A DNA stretch of 10,562 bases from positions 1 through 10,562 of the forward strand of contig JAICHE010000023.1 in assembly GCA_025922755.1 (NCBI GenBank), in the 5' to 3' direction. Source of the stretch: Nitrososphaeraceae archaeon. Lineage in GTDB: Archaea > Thermoproteota > Nitrososphaeria > Nitrososphaerales > Nitrosopumilaceae. Positions 5,109-10,562 of the stretch are shown piece by piece. Below the pieces are notes generated by a model. The model saw only the letters and a program-made list of their open reading frames with translations. It ran no database searches and was not told where the DNA came from. Position 1 is the stretch's first letter. Each line of letters starts with the position of its first letter. The translations under genes were made by a program, and so were the position numbers.

Positions 5109-5231
5109 CTAATCCAAAGGAATATCGTTTTTACAAATCAAACAACGTCCTCGGTGTCCATGAAATTGTTTAGAGTAATAGTCAAGAATTTCTGCCATAC
5201 AGCAAGGACATCTTATTGATTGAAAAAGCAT
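5109..5231 (-). CDS. 40-aa zinc-finger-like microprotein
   Basis: On the minus strand, ATG at 5229-5231 opens a 40-residue frame ending at TAG (5109-5111). It contains C8-P-C10-C11 near the N-terminus and C30-L-I-C33 near the C-terminus, with H24 and H26 between. Two such CxxC-type knuckles form a zinc ribbon. The middle part (M-A-E-I-L-D-Y-Y-S-K-Q-F-H-G-H-R-G-R) is hydrophilic and basic, suiting nucleic-acid or protein binding. A TATA-like TTTAGAAA is centred about 26 nt upstream on this strand, indicating a leaderless mRNA. Very small zinc proteins are common in archaea, where many lack a known function. No specific partner can be named. The Cys pattern makes a chance ORF unlikely. Confidence 0.7.
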   Translation of the reverse strand: MLFQSIRCPCCMAEILDYYSKQFHGHRGRCLICKNDIPLD

Positions 5232-5405
5232 ATCTTCACACAGTTACTGACTTTTCTAAATTGATACTTAATGTATGCTGTACAAATGCGGTGTGGTTTA
5301 CATTTTATACTCAAGCTGTTTGAAATTTTTCTTTGGATTATTAATCAATATACTATCTCTGAAATTTTTTGAATATTGTATTAGCTAAGCTATTACAAGT
5401 ACGTC

Positions 5406-5413
5406 TTTAATAC
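5406..5413 (+). promoter_or_regulatory. TATA box of the 409-aa exported protein gene
   Basis: TTTAATAC is centred about 26 nt before ATG 5435, predicting a leaderless transcript. Confidence 0.5.
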
Positions 5414-5434
5414 AATTTTTTTCGCCATATTTCA

Positions 5435-6664
5435 ATGACAAAAAAACTAACGACAAATAAGATTTTGACGACTTCTATTGTTGCCTTTGCAGTTCTTGCC
5501 TTGATGGTACCTCCAAATATAGCGCATGCAACTCTAGTTGGTGACTCTGTAACAATCACTTTACTTGGAGCCGATTCAGGAAATAATCCTCAATCACCAG
5601 GAGTAACTGCCGTAGTACAAGATAGTGCTCCAGAACCAGAATTTGTTTGGGATGACGCGGATTGTGCATTAGATGATGGAGCTTCAGTAGACATCGAAGA
5701 TTCTACCATTACAGTTTCATGGGGAGGATTTCTAGGTCAATCAGTTATTTGTAACTCTAGTGGAGAAATAATTGACCAACCATTGAACTTCACCATTACT
5801 AGCTTGGATTGGGTTGATTTCCCAAATGCAGTTATTAGTAATATCACAGTTACTGATAACCCCGGAAGTCACCCTGTTACTGCAAAAGTTCTTGATGATC
5901 ACTCTGTAGAAGTAACAGTAGCAGTGGAACTTTCCCAATCAGGATCAGTAGAATATACTCTTGAAAAAAGTGTTGTTCAAGTAGAAAAATCCTGGACTCA
6001 TACTGATTACAATTGGGATCCAATTTGTGATGGGTATGTAAATGCTACAGGCTTTTGTGTAGAAAGTGATATGGATAACACCGAAATTGGTTTCAGACCA
6101 GCAAACATCAATACTGATGATGTCTTGGCAGATCCATTACCCCTAGATAGTAATGGTAACTATACTGCATTTGCACAAGTTCACAAGAACGACAAGTTCT
6201 CGAACACAAATCCTGGTGCCTTTTACGCCTTAACCACTGTGGTTACAACCTCATCTGTAAGTTCTATTACTGTGGTTGAGGATTACAGTGATTGTACAAC
6301 TGGAGTTGATCATATGCTGAATCTTCACAACGATAAAAAATTAGATCGAAGTGTAAAGATTGCAATAGCTAATCCAAGTGGAAATGTCACAGAGATTACA
6401 GATGAACTCTACGATGGAATTAATGGATCTATTTCTCCAATCGATGCCTCATCGGCTACTGTGAATATTGACCGAGAGATAGATGCTGATAGTACCATCT
6501 ATGTATTAGTCAAATTCCAAGATGATCTCAAAGGAGTTGATACTGGAGATGGAATCTTCGATGACATGTGTCACAACACTGAGACTGTAACTGCCAATAT
6601 CGGTGGCGATGAACTTGGTGGCGTAGTAGCAGAAGCAGATCTACGAATCACAAATCAAGAATAG
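5435..6664 (+). CDS. Exported beta-rich protein, function unknown
   Basis: The 409-residue product begins with a Sec-type signal peptide: basic K-K near the start, a hydrophobic core at about 10-25, and likely cleavage after A-H-A32. The mature part is rich in Ser, Thr, Val, Asp and Gly in alternating strand-like patterns (for example I-T-V-T-D-N-P-G at 137-144), suggesting stacked immunoglobulin-like or similar beta domains. Several cysteines (C77, C106, C198, C208 and a late pair) could form disulfides. Asn-x-Ser/Thr sequons at about 118, 136 and 203 could be glycosylated. There is no C-terminal membrane anchor, so it is either released or attached non-covalently to the S-layer. I do not recognise a named family, and a surface or adhesion role is only inference. 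It is probably monocistronic from its own TATA box. Confidence 0.75.
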   Translation: MTKKLTTNKILTTSIVAFAVLALMVPPNIAHATLVGDSVTITLLGADSGNNPQSPGVTAVVQDSAPEPEFVWDDADCALDDGASVDIEDSTITVSWGGFLGQSVICNSSGEIIDQPLNFTITSLDWVDFPNAVISNITVTDNPGSHPVTAKVLDDHSVEVTVAVELSQSGSVEYTLEKSVVQVEKSWTHTDYNWDPICDGYVNATGFCVESDMDNTEIGFRPANINTDDVLADPLPLDSNGNYTAFAQVHKNDKFSNTNPGAFYALTTVVTTSSVSSITVVEDYSDCTTGVDHMLNLHNDKKLDRSVKIAIANPSGNVTEITDELYDGINGSISPIDASSATVNIDREIDADSTIYVLVKFQDDLKGVDTGDGIFDDMCHNTETVTANIGGDELGGVVAEADLRITNQE

Positions 6665-6710
6665 CTCAAACTCTTCTTTTCTTTTTTCTTTTCACACCTA
6701 ACTGCGTCTC

Positions 6711-6826
6711 ATTTTATGCCCAAAAAAGTAAGTAAATTCTACGAGAAGTTGAACATGAAATTACTTTTTGGAAGTATACGGGTTAAGACAAAAAAGAGTT
6801 CTGACCAAATTTTTTATATTTTTTGA
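6711..6826 (+). repeat. Dispersed element with the longest micro-ORF (copy B, 36 aa)
   Basis: The head CATTTTATGCCCAAAA matches copies A and C. From ATG 6716 the frame runs 36 codons to TGA 6824-6826, ending 4 nt before the next gene's ATG (6831). Residues begin M-P-K-K-V-S-K-F-Y-E-K-L-N-M-K and continue L-L-F-G-S-I-R-V-K-T-K-K. The K15 to I21 core matches copies A and C. This is the most intact copy and could be a real basic microprotein. No TATA box is seen at the leaderless distance, so transcription may come from readthrough. Confidence 0.5.
6813..6820 (+). promoter_or_regulatory. TATA-like box ahead of the 113-aa gene
   Basis: TTTATATT is centred about 15 nt before ATG 6831 but 24 nt before an in-frame GTG at 6840. 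If the usual spacing holds, translation would begin at the GTG. Confidence 0.35.
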
Positions 6827-6830
6827 ATAG

Positions 6831-7172
6831 ATGATAAGCGTGGATAAAGAAGAAGAATTCTTTAATAAAATCACTACAAGACTATCCAAAAAATATAGAC
6901 TAGTTAAAGCTGGCAAAATGATGTCTGCACCTGGTATTAGCTACAAAAAGAAATTTTTTGCTTTTTATTACAAAAATGAAATTACTCTCAGATTAGGAAA
7001 AGATTTCATTCCTAAAGATCACGGAATTAAAAAATGGAAGTATCTTAATCCATTCAAAAACAAAGCACCAATGAAAAATTGGTTTCAGCTTCCATATTCT
7101 GAAAAGAAAAATTGGGAAGAATTAGCTTTATTGGCTTTAGATACAATAAGCAAAGAAATTAAATCAAAATAA
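6831..7172 (+). CDS. Small cytosolic protein, possibly TfoX/YjbR-like fold
   Basis: This 113-residue basic protein has no signal peptide or membrane segment. It starts with a helix (E-E-E-F-F-N-K-I). Then come M-M-S-A-P-G-I-S-Y-K-K-K-F-F-A-F-Y-Y (30-47) and a strand with E-I-T-L-R-L-G-K. It ends with W-F-Q-L-P-Y at about 84 and a helix with W-E-E-L-A-L-L-A-L-D-T-I. A pattern of met-phe-gly/pro-gly-x-x-y followed by a strand and a late L-P-x-S-x-x-x-W-x-x-L helix is reminiscent of TfoX N-terminal or YjbR-like domains, small proteins of poorly known function. The similarity is by eye only. The start could be ATG 6831 or GTG 6840 (see the TATA spacing). A micro-ORF of the dispersed element ends just upstream. 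Confidence 0.68.
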   Translation: MISVDKEEEFFNKITTRLSKKYRLVKAGKMMSAPGISYKKKFFAFYYKNEITLRLGKDFIPKDHGIKKWKYLNPFKNKAPMKNWFQLPYSEKKNWEELALLALDTISKEIKSK

Positions 7173-7192
7173 AATAAGTCTAAAATTGTTTT

Positions 7193-7209
7193 TATCTATA
7201 GATATTTTT
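7193..7209. terminator. Palindrome with T-run between convergent genes
   Basis: TATCTATAGATA (7193-7204) is a perfect 12-bp palindrome flanked by T-rich sequence on the plus strand and A-rich sequence before it. It is placed between two convergent stop codons (7172 and 7227). Shared termination is likely, although the sequence is too tight to form a normal hairpin loop. Confidence 0.3.
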
Positions 7210-7226
7210 CATAACCTCAACTAGGA

Positions 7227-7586
7227 TTATGATTTTTTACTATTCAATTTTTCTCTGTACCAAGAGAGATCAGTAAATTCAATTTTACACTCTTCTCTTT
7301 TTTCCAAGGTATCGCTCTGTTCTTTTTCCTCTATCTTTAATTTTTGATTTTCAGGCTCTACCTTTTTTTCCAAGCTCTCAATTTTTTTAAATAACTTGTT
7401 GGTAAGATGTACTAACAATTCTTTTGTTTGTTCTAACTCTTGAATTTTGATCATATCCATTGATTCGTTGTATGGTTCAGTTCTTTCGCCAGATTTTTCT
7501 ATTTTTTCTATTTTTAGGCCTTTTGTTTTTAATAACCATTCGAGATAATCTGGTACAGCTTCATCCAACTCTAATTTAGGGGTCAT
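7227..7586 (-). CDS. Charged coiled-coil protein, unknown function
   Basis: The 119-residue protein has a short folded N-terminus (V-P-D-Y-L-E-W-L-L-K-T-K-G at about 11-23). A long Glu/Lys-rich helix follows (about 45-100) with leucine and isoleucine at heptad-like intervals, for instance L-V-H-L-T-N-K-L-F-K-K-I-E-S-L. It ends W-Y-R-E-K-L-N-S-K-K-S. A coiled-coil dimer is likely; there is no signal peptide. The ATG (7584-7586) overlaps the stop of the upstream 36-aa gene by 4 nt (ATGA), which indicates translational coupling and a possible joint function. The family is not recognised. The early Y-L-E-W-L motif may be the interaction part. Confidence 0.68.
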   Translation of the reverse strand: MTPKLELDEAVPDYLEWLLKTKGLKIEKIEKSGERTEPYNESMDMIKIQELEQTKELLVHLTNKLFKKIESLEKKVEPENQKLKIEEKEQSDTLEKREECKIEFTDLSWYREKLNSKKS

Positions 7587-7693
7587 CTATAATCCAACTC
7601 ACAAAATGTATACATCATAAAATATCCGTCTGATTTTAAAGAAACGACAACTTGTTCTTTTATACAGTTTGGACAGTCAGTCAATCCGTTCAT
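7583..7693 (-). CDS. 36-aa CPNC microprotein, coupled to the coiled-coil gene
   Basis: ATG at 7691-7693 opens 36 codons ending at TGA (7583-7585), which overlaps the ATG of the coiled-coil gene. The sequence has C7-P-N-C10 and a third Cys at C31 in F-C-E-L-D. Between them lie two strand-like stretches (Q-V-V-V-S-L and Y-F-M-M-Y-T-F), as in a small zinc ribbon. The fourth ligand is missing or lies outside Cys, so metal could be shared across a dimer or with the partner. A TATA-like TAAGTAATAG (7711-7720, minus strand) lies about 23 nt upstream, fitting a leaderless mRNA. It is probably the first gene of a two-gene operon. The function is unknown. Confidence 0.65.
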   Translation of the reverse strand: MNGLTDCPNCIKEQVVVSLKSDGYFMMYTFCELDYR

Positions 7694-7710
7694 ATTATAA
7701 TTGTAATAAT

Positions 7711-7720
7711 CTATTACTTA
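7711..7720 (-). promoter_or_regulatory. TATA box of the CPNC/coiled-coil operon
   Basis: On the minus strand this reads TAAGTAATAG, centred about 23 nt before ATG 7693. It lies about 40 bp from the oppositely oriented TATA box of the response-regulator gene, making this a compact divergent promoter region. Confidence 0.45.
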
Positions 7721-7755
7721 GTCTCATGTCAGTTAGAAAATGAACTGACGTTTTC

Positions 7756-7764
7756 CTATAAACA
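7756..7764 (+). promoter_or_regulatory. TATA box of the response-regulator gene
   Basis: CTATAAACA is centred about 25 nt before ATG 7785, predicting a leaderless start. Confidence 0.5.
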
Positions 7765-7784
7765 ACAAGGTAATCCTATACATT

Positions 7785-8141
7785 ATGAAAATTCTTCTAA
7801 TTGACGATAACCAAGATATTACAGATTTACTTTCAAAATTCCTTGAGGCCAAGGGATTTGAAAATATAGTTACTAATGATCCAAGAGAGGGACTAGAACG
7901 CATAAAAGAAGAAAAATATGATGTGGTTCTTTTGGATATTTCCATGCCTGAATTTAGTGGAATTGATATTATTCAAACATTAGAAAGAGAACAAATTCTA
8001 AGAAATCAGAAAATAATAATATTTTCTGCACTTGCCCTTGCTAACCTCCAAGTTACTGAATTGTTAAAGAAGGAAGGTATTCACGGTTGCTTGAAGAAAC
8101 CAATTCAGCTAAAAGAACTAGTGACAGCAATTACTAATTGA
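7785..8141 (+). CDS. Single-domain response regulator (receiver domain)
   Basis: The 118 residues are a complete CheY-like receiver domain with no output domain. The acidic pocket is D7-D8 after strand 1. The phospho-acceptor is D51 in V-V-L-L-D-I-S-M-P. The conserved Ser/Thr position is S81 in I-I-I-F-S-A, and the Lys is K105 in C-L-K-K-P. It should be phosphorylated by a histidine kinase and act through protein contacts. No kinase gene lies in the window, so it is an orphan here. Its promoter is divergent from the CPNC/coiled-coil operon, which may share control or function with it. It looks monocistronic: a possible hairpin (8168-8200) follows before the next promoter. Confidence 0.93.
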   Translation: MKILLIDDNQDITDLLSKFLEAKGFENIVTNDPREGLERIKEEKYDVVLLDISMPEFSGIDIIQTLEREQILRNQKIIIFSALALANLQVTELLKKEGIHGCLKKPIQLKELVTAITN

Positions 8142-8167
8142 GGAATAACTCTCAATTTTTCAAGTCA

Positions 8168-8200
8168 ATAGTTTTCTCAAAAAATTTCTTCTAAAACTAT
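8168..8200 (+). terminator. Possible hairpin after the response-regulator gene
   Basis: ATAGTTTT (8168-8175) pairs with AAAACTAT (8193-8200) over 8 bp with a 17-nt loop, 27 nt past the stop codon. There is no strong T-run after it. Confidence 0.3.
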
Positions 8201-8202
8201 GC

Positions 8203-8214
8203 CGTAATCTTACG
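8203..8214 (+). promoter_or_regulatory. Short dyad, possible operator
   Basis: CGTAA-TC-TTACG is a perfect 5+2+5 inverted repeat about 20 bp upstream of the TATA box at 8233. The position suits an activator or regulator site for the following exported-protein gene. It is short and could be chance. Confidence 0.25.
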
Positions 8215-8232
8215 ATGAAATTCTGCGGAATA

Positions 8233-8241
8233 ACTATATAG
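8233..8241 (+). promoter_or_regulatory. TATA box of the acidic coiled-coil exported protein gene
   Basis: ACTATATAG is centred about 19 nt before ATG 8256 and 25 nt before the in-frame GTG at 8262. The spacing used by neighbouring genes favours the GTG. Confidence 0.45.
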
Positions 8242-8255
8242 CAAAAATATGTTTT

Positions 8256-9383
8256 ATGTGTGTGAATAAATTTTACAGTTTCTTTGTTATTACAGTTTTA
8301 GCCTTTGGACTAGTATCTACTCCTTTTTCGTTTGCTCAATTAAATAACAACACCAATCTTGGACGAGAAGTATCAAATTTTGTTCATGAAACAAGAGAAC
8401 TATTCGAGCAACAAGGAGCAGAAACAAAGACGGTAATTGCTCAGTGCAGAGAAGACATGGCAAATGCCGAACCATCTGAGCGAGAATCTGTAAGAGATAC
8501 GTGTAAATCGAATTTAGAAGACATTAGGGAATCTTACAAATTACTCAGAGAAATTTATCGTGAGGCTTTCTTGCTATTCAAAGAAAACATGAAAGTCTTT
8601 ATTGCCGAATCAAGGGGATTACCAATTGATTCATCTCAAAGAGATGTAGCCATTGCTAACATTAAGGCATTGGATAAGGGTCCTGAAAAACAAGAACTGA
8701 GAGAATTAAAACAAAAGATGAATGAGCAAATACGTGAAGATGCACAAAAACAACGAGAGCAAGAAAAGAAGGAGCGTGAAATTGCAAGAGAGGAACTAAA
8801 AGCAGAGAAAAAAGCAGAACACAAGGCACTCAAAATAGACCAAGAAAAACAACGAGAGCAAGAAAAGAAGGAACGCGAGGCTCAAAGAGAATCGAAAACT
8901 GATTCGCAGGATGAGGACTATGATGAAGATTTTATTATTAAAGGAATAGTGGACCTGATTGATCTTGTTGCAGAATCATTTACCCTTGATAGTGGTGAAG
9001 TAATTTACGTAAATAATAACACAAAGTTTGATGACTTTGATTCACTCAAGGATATTCAGGACTTTGCAGTAAAAGTAGAAGTCATTCAAAGTAGCAACTC
9101 GCTAATCGCAAAAGAAATTGAAATTGGAGATAAAAGTCATGATGATGACCATGATGAGGAAATAGAAATAGAAGTTGAAGTGGAAGATGGAGTTGCCAAA
9201 ATCAAAGTTGAATACAACGATCATAAAGAGGAATTTGAAATAACTGGAGATGTTTCTCAAGATGCTATTGCAACAGTAATTCTAGATTTGGATGATTTTC
9301 CTTTAGAATCAATTCAAGAAATTAAAAATATTTGGGAGTTTGAAATAGAGGATGAAGACGATGAGGATGAAGAAGAATCCTAG
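8256..9383 (+). CDS. Exported, highly charged coiled-coil protein with DUF5666-like domain
   Basis: The 375-residue product begins with a signal peptide (hydrophobic about 8-22, probable cleavage near S-F-A27). Residues 35-120 form helices with two Cys (C64, C83) about 19 apart. Residues 143-215 are a continuous Lys/Glu/Arg/Gln helix containing two copies of K-Q-R-E-Q-E-K-K-E-R-E. From about 227 to 291 a beta domain (I-I-K-G-I-V, F-T-L-D-S-G-E-V-I-Y-V-N-N-N-T-K-F, S-L-I-A-K-E-I-E-I) resembles DUF5666, a small domain of unknown function. An Asp/His stretch (293-300) and a second beta part follow, then a very acidic tail (E-D-E-D-D-E-D-E-E-E), which could bind calcium or other cations. It is probably extracellular, perhaps as a rod-like spacer on the surface. 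It may start at GTG 8262. The repeat suggests internal duplication. Confidence 0.75.
   Translation: MCVNKFYSFFVITVLAFGLVSTPFSFAQLNNNTNLGREVSNFVHETRELFEQQGAETKTVIAQCREDMANAEPSERESVRDTCKSNLEDIRESYKLLREIYREAFLLFKENMKVFIAESRGLPIDSSQRDVAIANIKALDKGPEKQELRELKQKMNEQIREDAQKQREQEKKEREIAREELKAEKKAEHKALKIDQEKQREQEKKEREAQRESKTDSQDEDYDEDFIIKGIVDLIDLVAESFTLDSGEVIYVNNNTKFDDFDSLKDIQDFAVKVEVIQSSNSLIAKEIEIGDKSHDDDHDEEIEIEVEVEDGVAKIKVEYNDHKEEFEITGDVSQDAIATVILDLDDFPLESIQEIKNIWEFEIEDEDDEDEEES
8746..8872 (+). repeat. Internal direct repeat, two copies of 28 nt
   Basis: Positions 8746-8773 and 8845-8872 are identical over 28 nt at a 99-nt period (33 codons). They encode the same K-Q-R-E-Q-E-K-K-E-R-E helix segment. 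Identity at silent positions points to a recent duplication or gene conversion within the helix region. Confidence 0.8.
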
Positions 9384-9390
9384 TTGTGCC

Positions 9391-9458
9391 TATTTTTATG
9401 CCCAAAACAGTAATTGAACTCAAGAAAACTGAATCTTTGAAATAACTTTTTTGGGGGA
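9391..9458 (+). repeat. Dispersed element, frameshifted micro-ORF (copy C)
   Basis: The head TATTTTTATGCCCAAAA is shared with copy B. From ATG 9398 the frame gives M-P-K-T-V-I-E-L-K-K-T-E-S-L-K and then TAA (9443-9445). In a shifted frame just after, the sequence encodes L-F-G-G-I-R-I, matching L-F-G-S-I-R-V of copy B. A single extra T and one base change would explain the break, so this copy looks decayed. It ends about 57 nt before the next gene. Confidence 0.5.
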
Positions 9459-9485
9459 ATAAGGATTTGATAATAAAATCTCCTG

Positions 9486-9493
9486 TTTAAATA
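9486..9493 (+). promoter_or_regulatory. TATA box of the Kazal-cupredoxin gene
   Basis: TTTAAATA is centred about 26 nt before ATG 9516, a clear consensus box predicting a leaderless transcript. Confidence 0.55.
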
Positions 9494-9515
9494 TGACAAA
9501 AATCAAAAATTTGAT

Positions 9516-10502
9516 ATGAAATCATTAATCTTATTTGTAATTCTATTAACCTCAATAATTTTTGTTGCAAATTTTGACTCTTCATGGGCAGCTGAAAATC
9601 CAACAACCAAAGACAAAACAATGGGAAAACCTGAATTAAGAGGACAACCTGGAATGCATGGCCAAGAAATGATGATGGGCAAACACCACATGTCATACAT
9701 GGGCATGTGTGCTCCTGGTTTTGCACCACTAGATGGTCAATGTGTACTGGATGATAGATGTGGTCCTGGGACATATGCTGGAAAGCTCTGCATTATGGAT
9801 GGGATAATGAAACAATATCTTAGACCGCTCCAACAAAAATATGCTGGAATTTCTGTTGATGAGATAATCTGTGCCGAAGGAAAACAGTTACTATTCAAGT
9901 CAAGTAATGCAACACCTATTTGCGTGAATTTACATTCTGTTGAAAAATTAATACAGAGAGGAGGATGGCAAAGTGACAAACCAACTATTGCATGTACACT
10001 TGATTGGAATCCTGTATGCGGAGTAGATGGAATGACATATGGCAACATGTGTAATCTAAAATCTCAACATATGGCAATGAAGTATCAAGGTGAGTGTAAG
10101 GTTGAAAACAATCCAAAAGAAAATGAAACAATACCTCAATCTTACTTAGAAATAGTTGATGGGGTGCAGGTGGTTACAATAAATGCAGATGAGTTCAAAT
10201 TCATTCCTTCTGAAATACGTATCAATCCAGGAATGACCAAATTTGTCTTGGTCAACAACGGTATAGGCGAACATGAATTTGTTGTGTATGACTCCTCCAA
10301 GCAAGACATACTTGAACAAGCTGAATTAGCCGAAGATGAAGAAACCATAGAGGAGAATATTCTCTTTGAGATAGAGGAAGTACATGCCGGAGAAATAGGA
10401 GAAAGTGAGGTTATGGACCTAAAAGAAGGATCATATGTTATTGGATGCCTTCTACCAGGTCATTTTGATGCTGGTATGAAAGGAACTCTTGAAATAAATT
10501 GA
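9516..10502 (+). CDS. Exported Met/His-rich, Kazal and cupredoxin multidomain protein
   Basis: The 328-residue product has a signal peptide (1-25, cleavage near S-W-A-A). A Met/His-rich segment follows (47-64: M-H-G-Q-E-M-M-M-G-K-H-H-M-S-Y-M-G-M), a plausible copper site. Residues 65-151 carry a Cys-rich module (M-C-A-P-G-F-A-P, then I-C-A-E-G-K-Q-L-L-F-K, P-I-C-V and L-I-Q-R-G-G-W) that I associate with exported thaumarchaeal proteins. A Kazal-type inhibitor domain occupies 158-195: C160-x7-C168-x10-C179 and C194, with V-C-G-V-D-G-M-T-Y. The C-terminal cupredoxin (about 218-328) shows H253 in G-E-H-E-F and C311-x4-H316-x4-M321, a complete type 1 copper set with an acidic insertion (264-295). 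It is probably extracellular and tethered to the surface or free. The role could be copper binding, electron transfer or protease control, and none can be chosen from sequence. The gene is complete and monocistronic. Confidence 0.88.
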   Translation: MKSLILFVILLTSIIFVANFDSSWAAENPTTKDKTMGKPELRGQPGMHGQEMMMGKHHMSYMGMCAPGFAPLDGQCVLDDRCGPGTYAGKLCIMDGIMKQYLRPLQQKYAGISVDEIICAEGKQLLFKSSNATPICVNLHSVEKLIQRGGWQSDKPTIACTLDWNPVCGVDGMTYGNMCNLKSQHMAMKYQGECKVENNPKENETIPQSYLEIVDGVQVVTINADEFKFIPSEIRINPGMTKFVLVNNGIGEHEFVVYDSSKQDILEQAELAEDEETIEENILFEIEEVHAGEIGESEVMDLKEGSYVIGCLLPGHFDAGMKGTLEIN

Positions 10503-10562
10503 TAAACAAACTCTATGACTTTCTAAACTAGGATAATTCCTAAAATTATTCTCCAACCTATC

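Noticed and set aside
5274..5396. Plus-strand frame containing L-K-F-F-F-G that looks like the micro-ORF family
   Set aside because: The ATGCCCAAAA head is missing, the spacing differs from the other copies, and the sequence is a low-complexity Phe/Leu/Ile frame likely to arise by chance.
9487..10048. Minus-strand frames opposite the Kazal-cupredoxin gene
   Set aside because: These are shadows of a multidomain protein with clear motifs on the plus strand.
1..10562. CRISPR array, insertion sequence or toxin-antitoxin locus
   Set aside because: There are no regularly spaced identical repeats, no transposase or Cas motif, and no toxin-family motif. The small coupled genes lack the features of known toxin pairs.

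Overview
The window looks like a chromosomal segment of an ammonia-oxidising archaeon of the Nitrososphaerota (Thaumarchaeota), most likely the Nitrosopumilus/Nitrosarchaeum branch. This is inferred from the strongly AT-rich sequence, an archaeal tRNA without encoded CCA, TATA boxes about 25 nt ahead of start codons, two exported cupredoxins, a Cys-rich exported domain I associate with this phylum, an F420-type LLM oxidoreductase and very small zinc-finger proteins. No species was identified by database search.

Layout. tRNA-Val(UAC) lies at the left end (77-151), followed by a minus-strand pair of small genes (211-468 and 492-659). A gene-poor stretch then leads to a more GC-rich, bacterial-looking SnoaL/NTF2-like gene (1028-1477), flanked by a 19-nt direct repeat. 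Next come a 25-codon mini-gene (1655-1732), a stand-alone flavodiiron-type beta-lactamase-fold protein (1771-2544), a cupin (2660-3016), a membrane-anchored or exported cupredoxin (3200-3937) and an LLM/F420 oxidoreductase (4074-4997). A 40-aa zinc-finger gene lies on the minus strand (5109-5231). It is followed by a 409-aa exported protein (5435-6664) and a small cytosolic protein (6831-7172). A minus-strand two-gene operon (7227-7693) is divergent from a single-domain response regulator (7785-8141). The window ends with two exported proteins: an acidic coiled-coil protein (8256-9383) and a Met/His-rich plus Kazal plus cupredoxin fusion (9516-10502).

Most genes look singly transcribed. In at least ten cases a TATA-like box is centred 23-28 nt ahead of the start codon, predicting leaderless or nearly leaderless mRNAs. 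This spacing rule also supports several genes too short for usual gene callers. The recurrent functional theme is redox and copper chemistry: cupredoxins, diiron-type protein, F420 oxidoreductase and cupin.

The most unusual structure is a dispersed family of about 60-bp elements in the gaps. Three copies (853, 6716, 9398) each begin with ATGCCCAAAA and align codon by codon as a micro-ORF: MPK-x-V, a variable part, then K-L-(L/F)-F-G-x-I at residues 15-21. One copy is frameshifted. Three more distant copies (157, 3102, 3993) read (I/M)PNLV. They could be remnants of a micro-protein family or a mobile or regulatory repeat.
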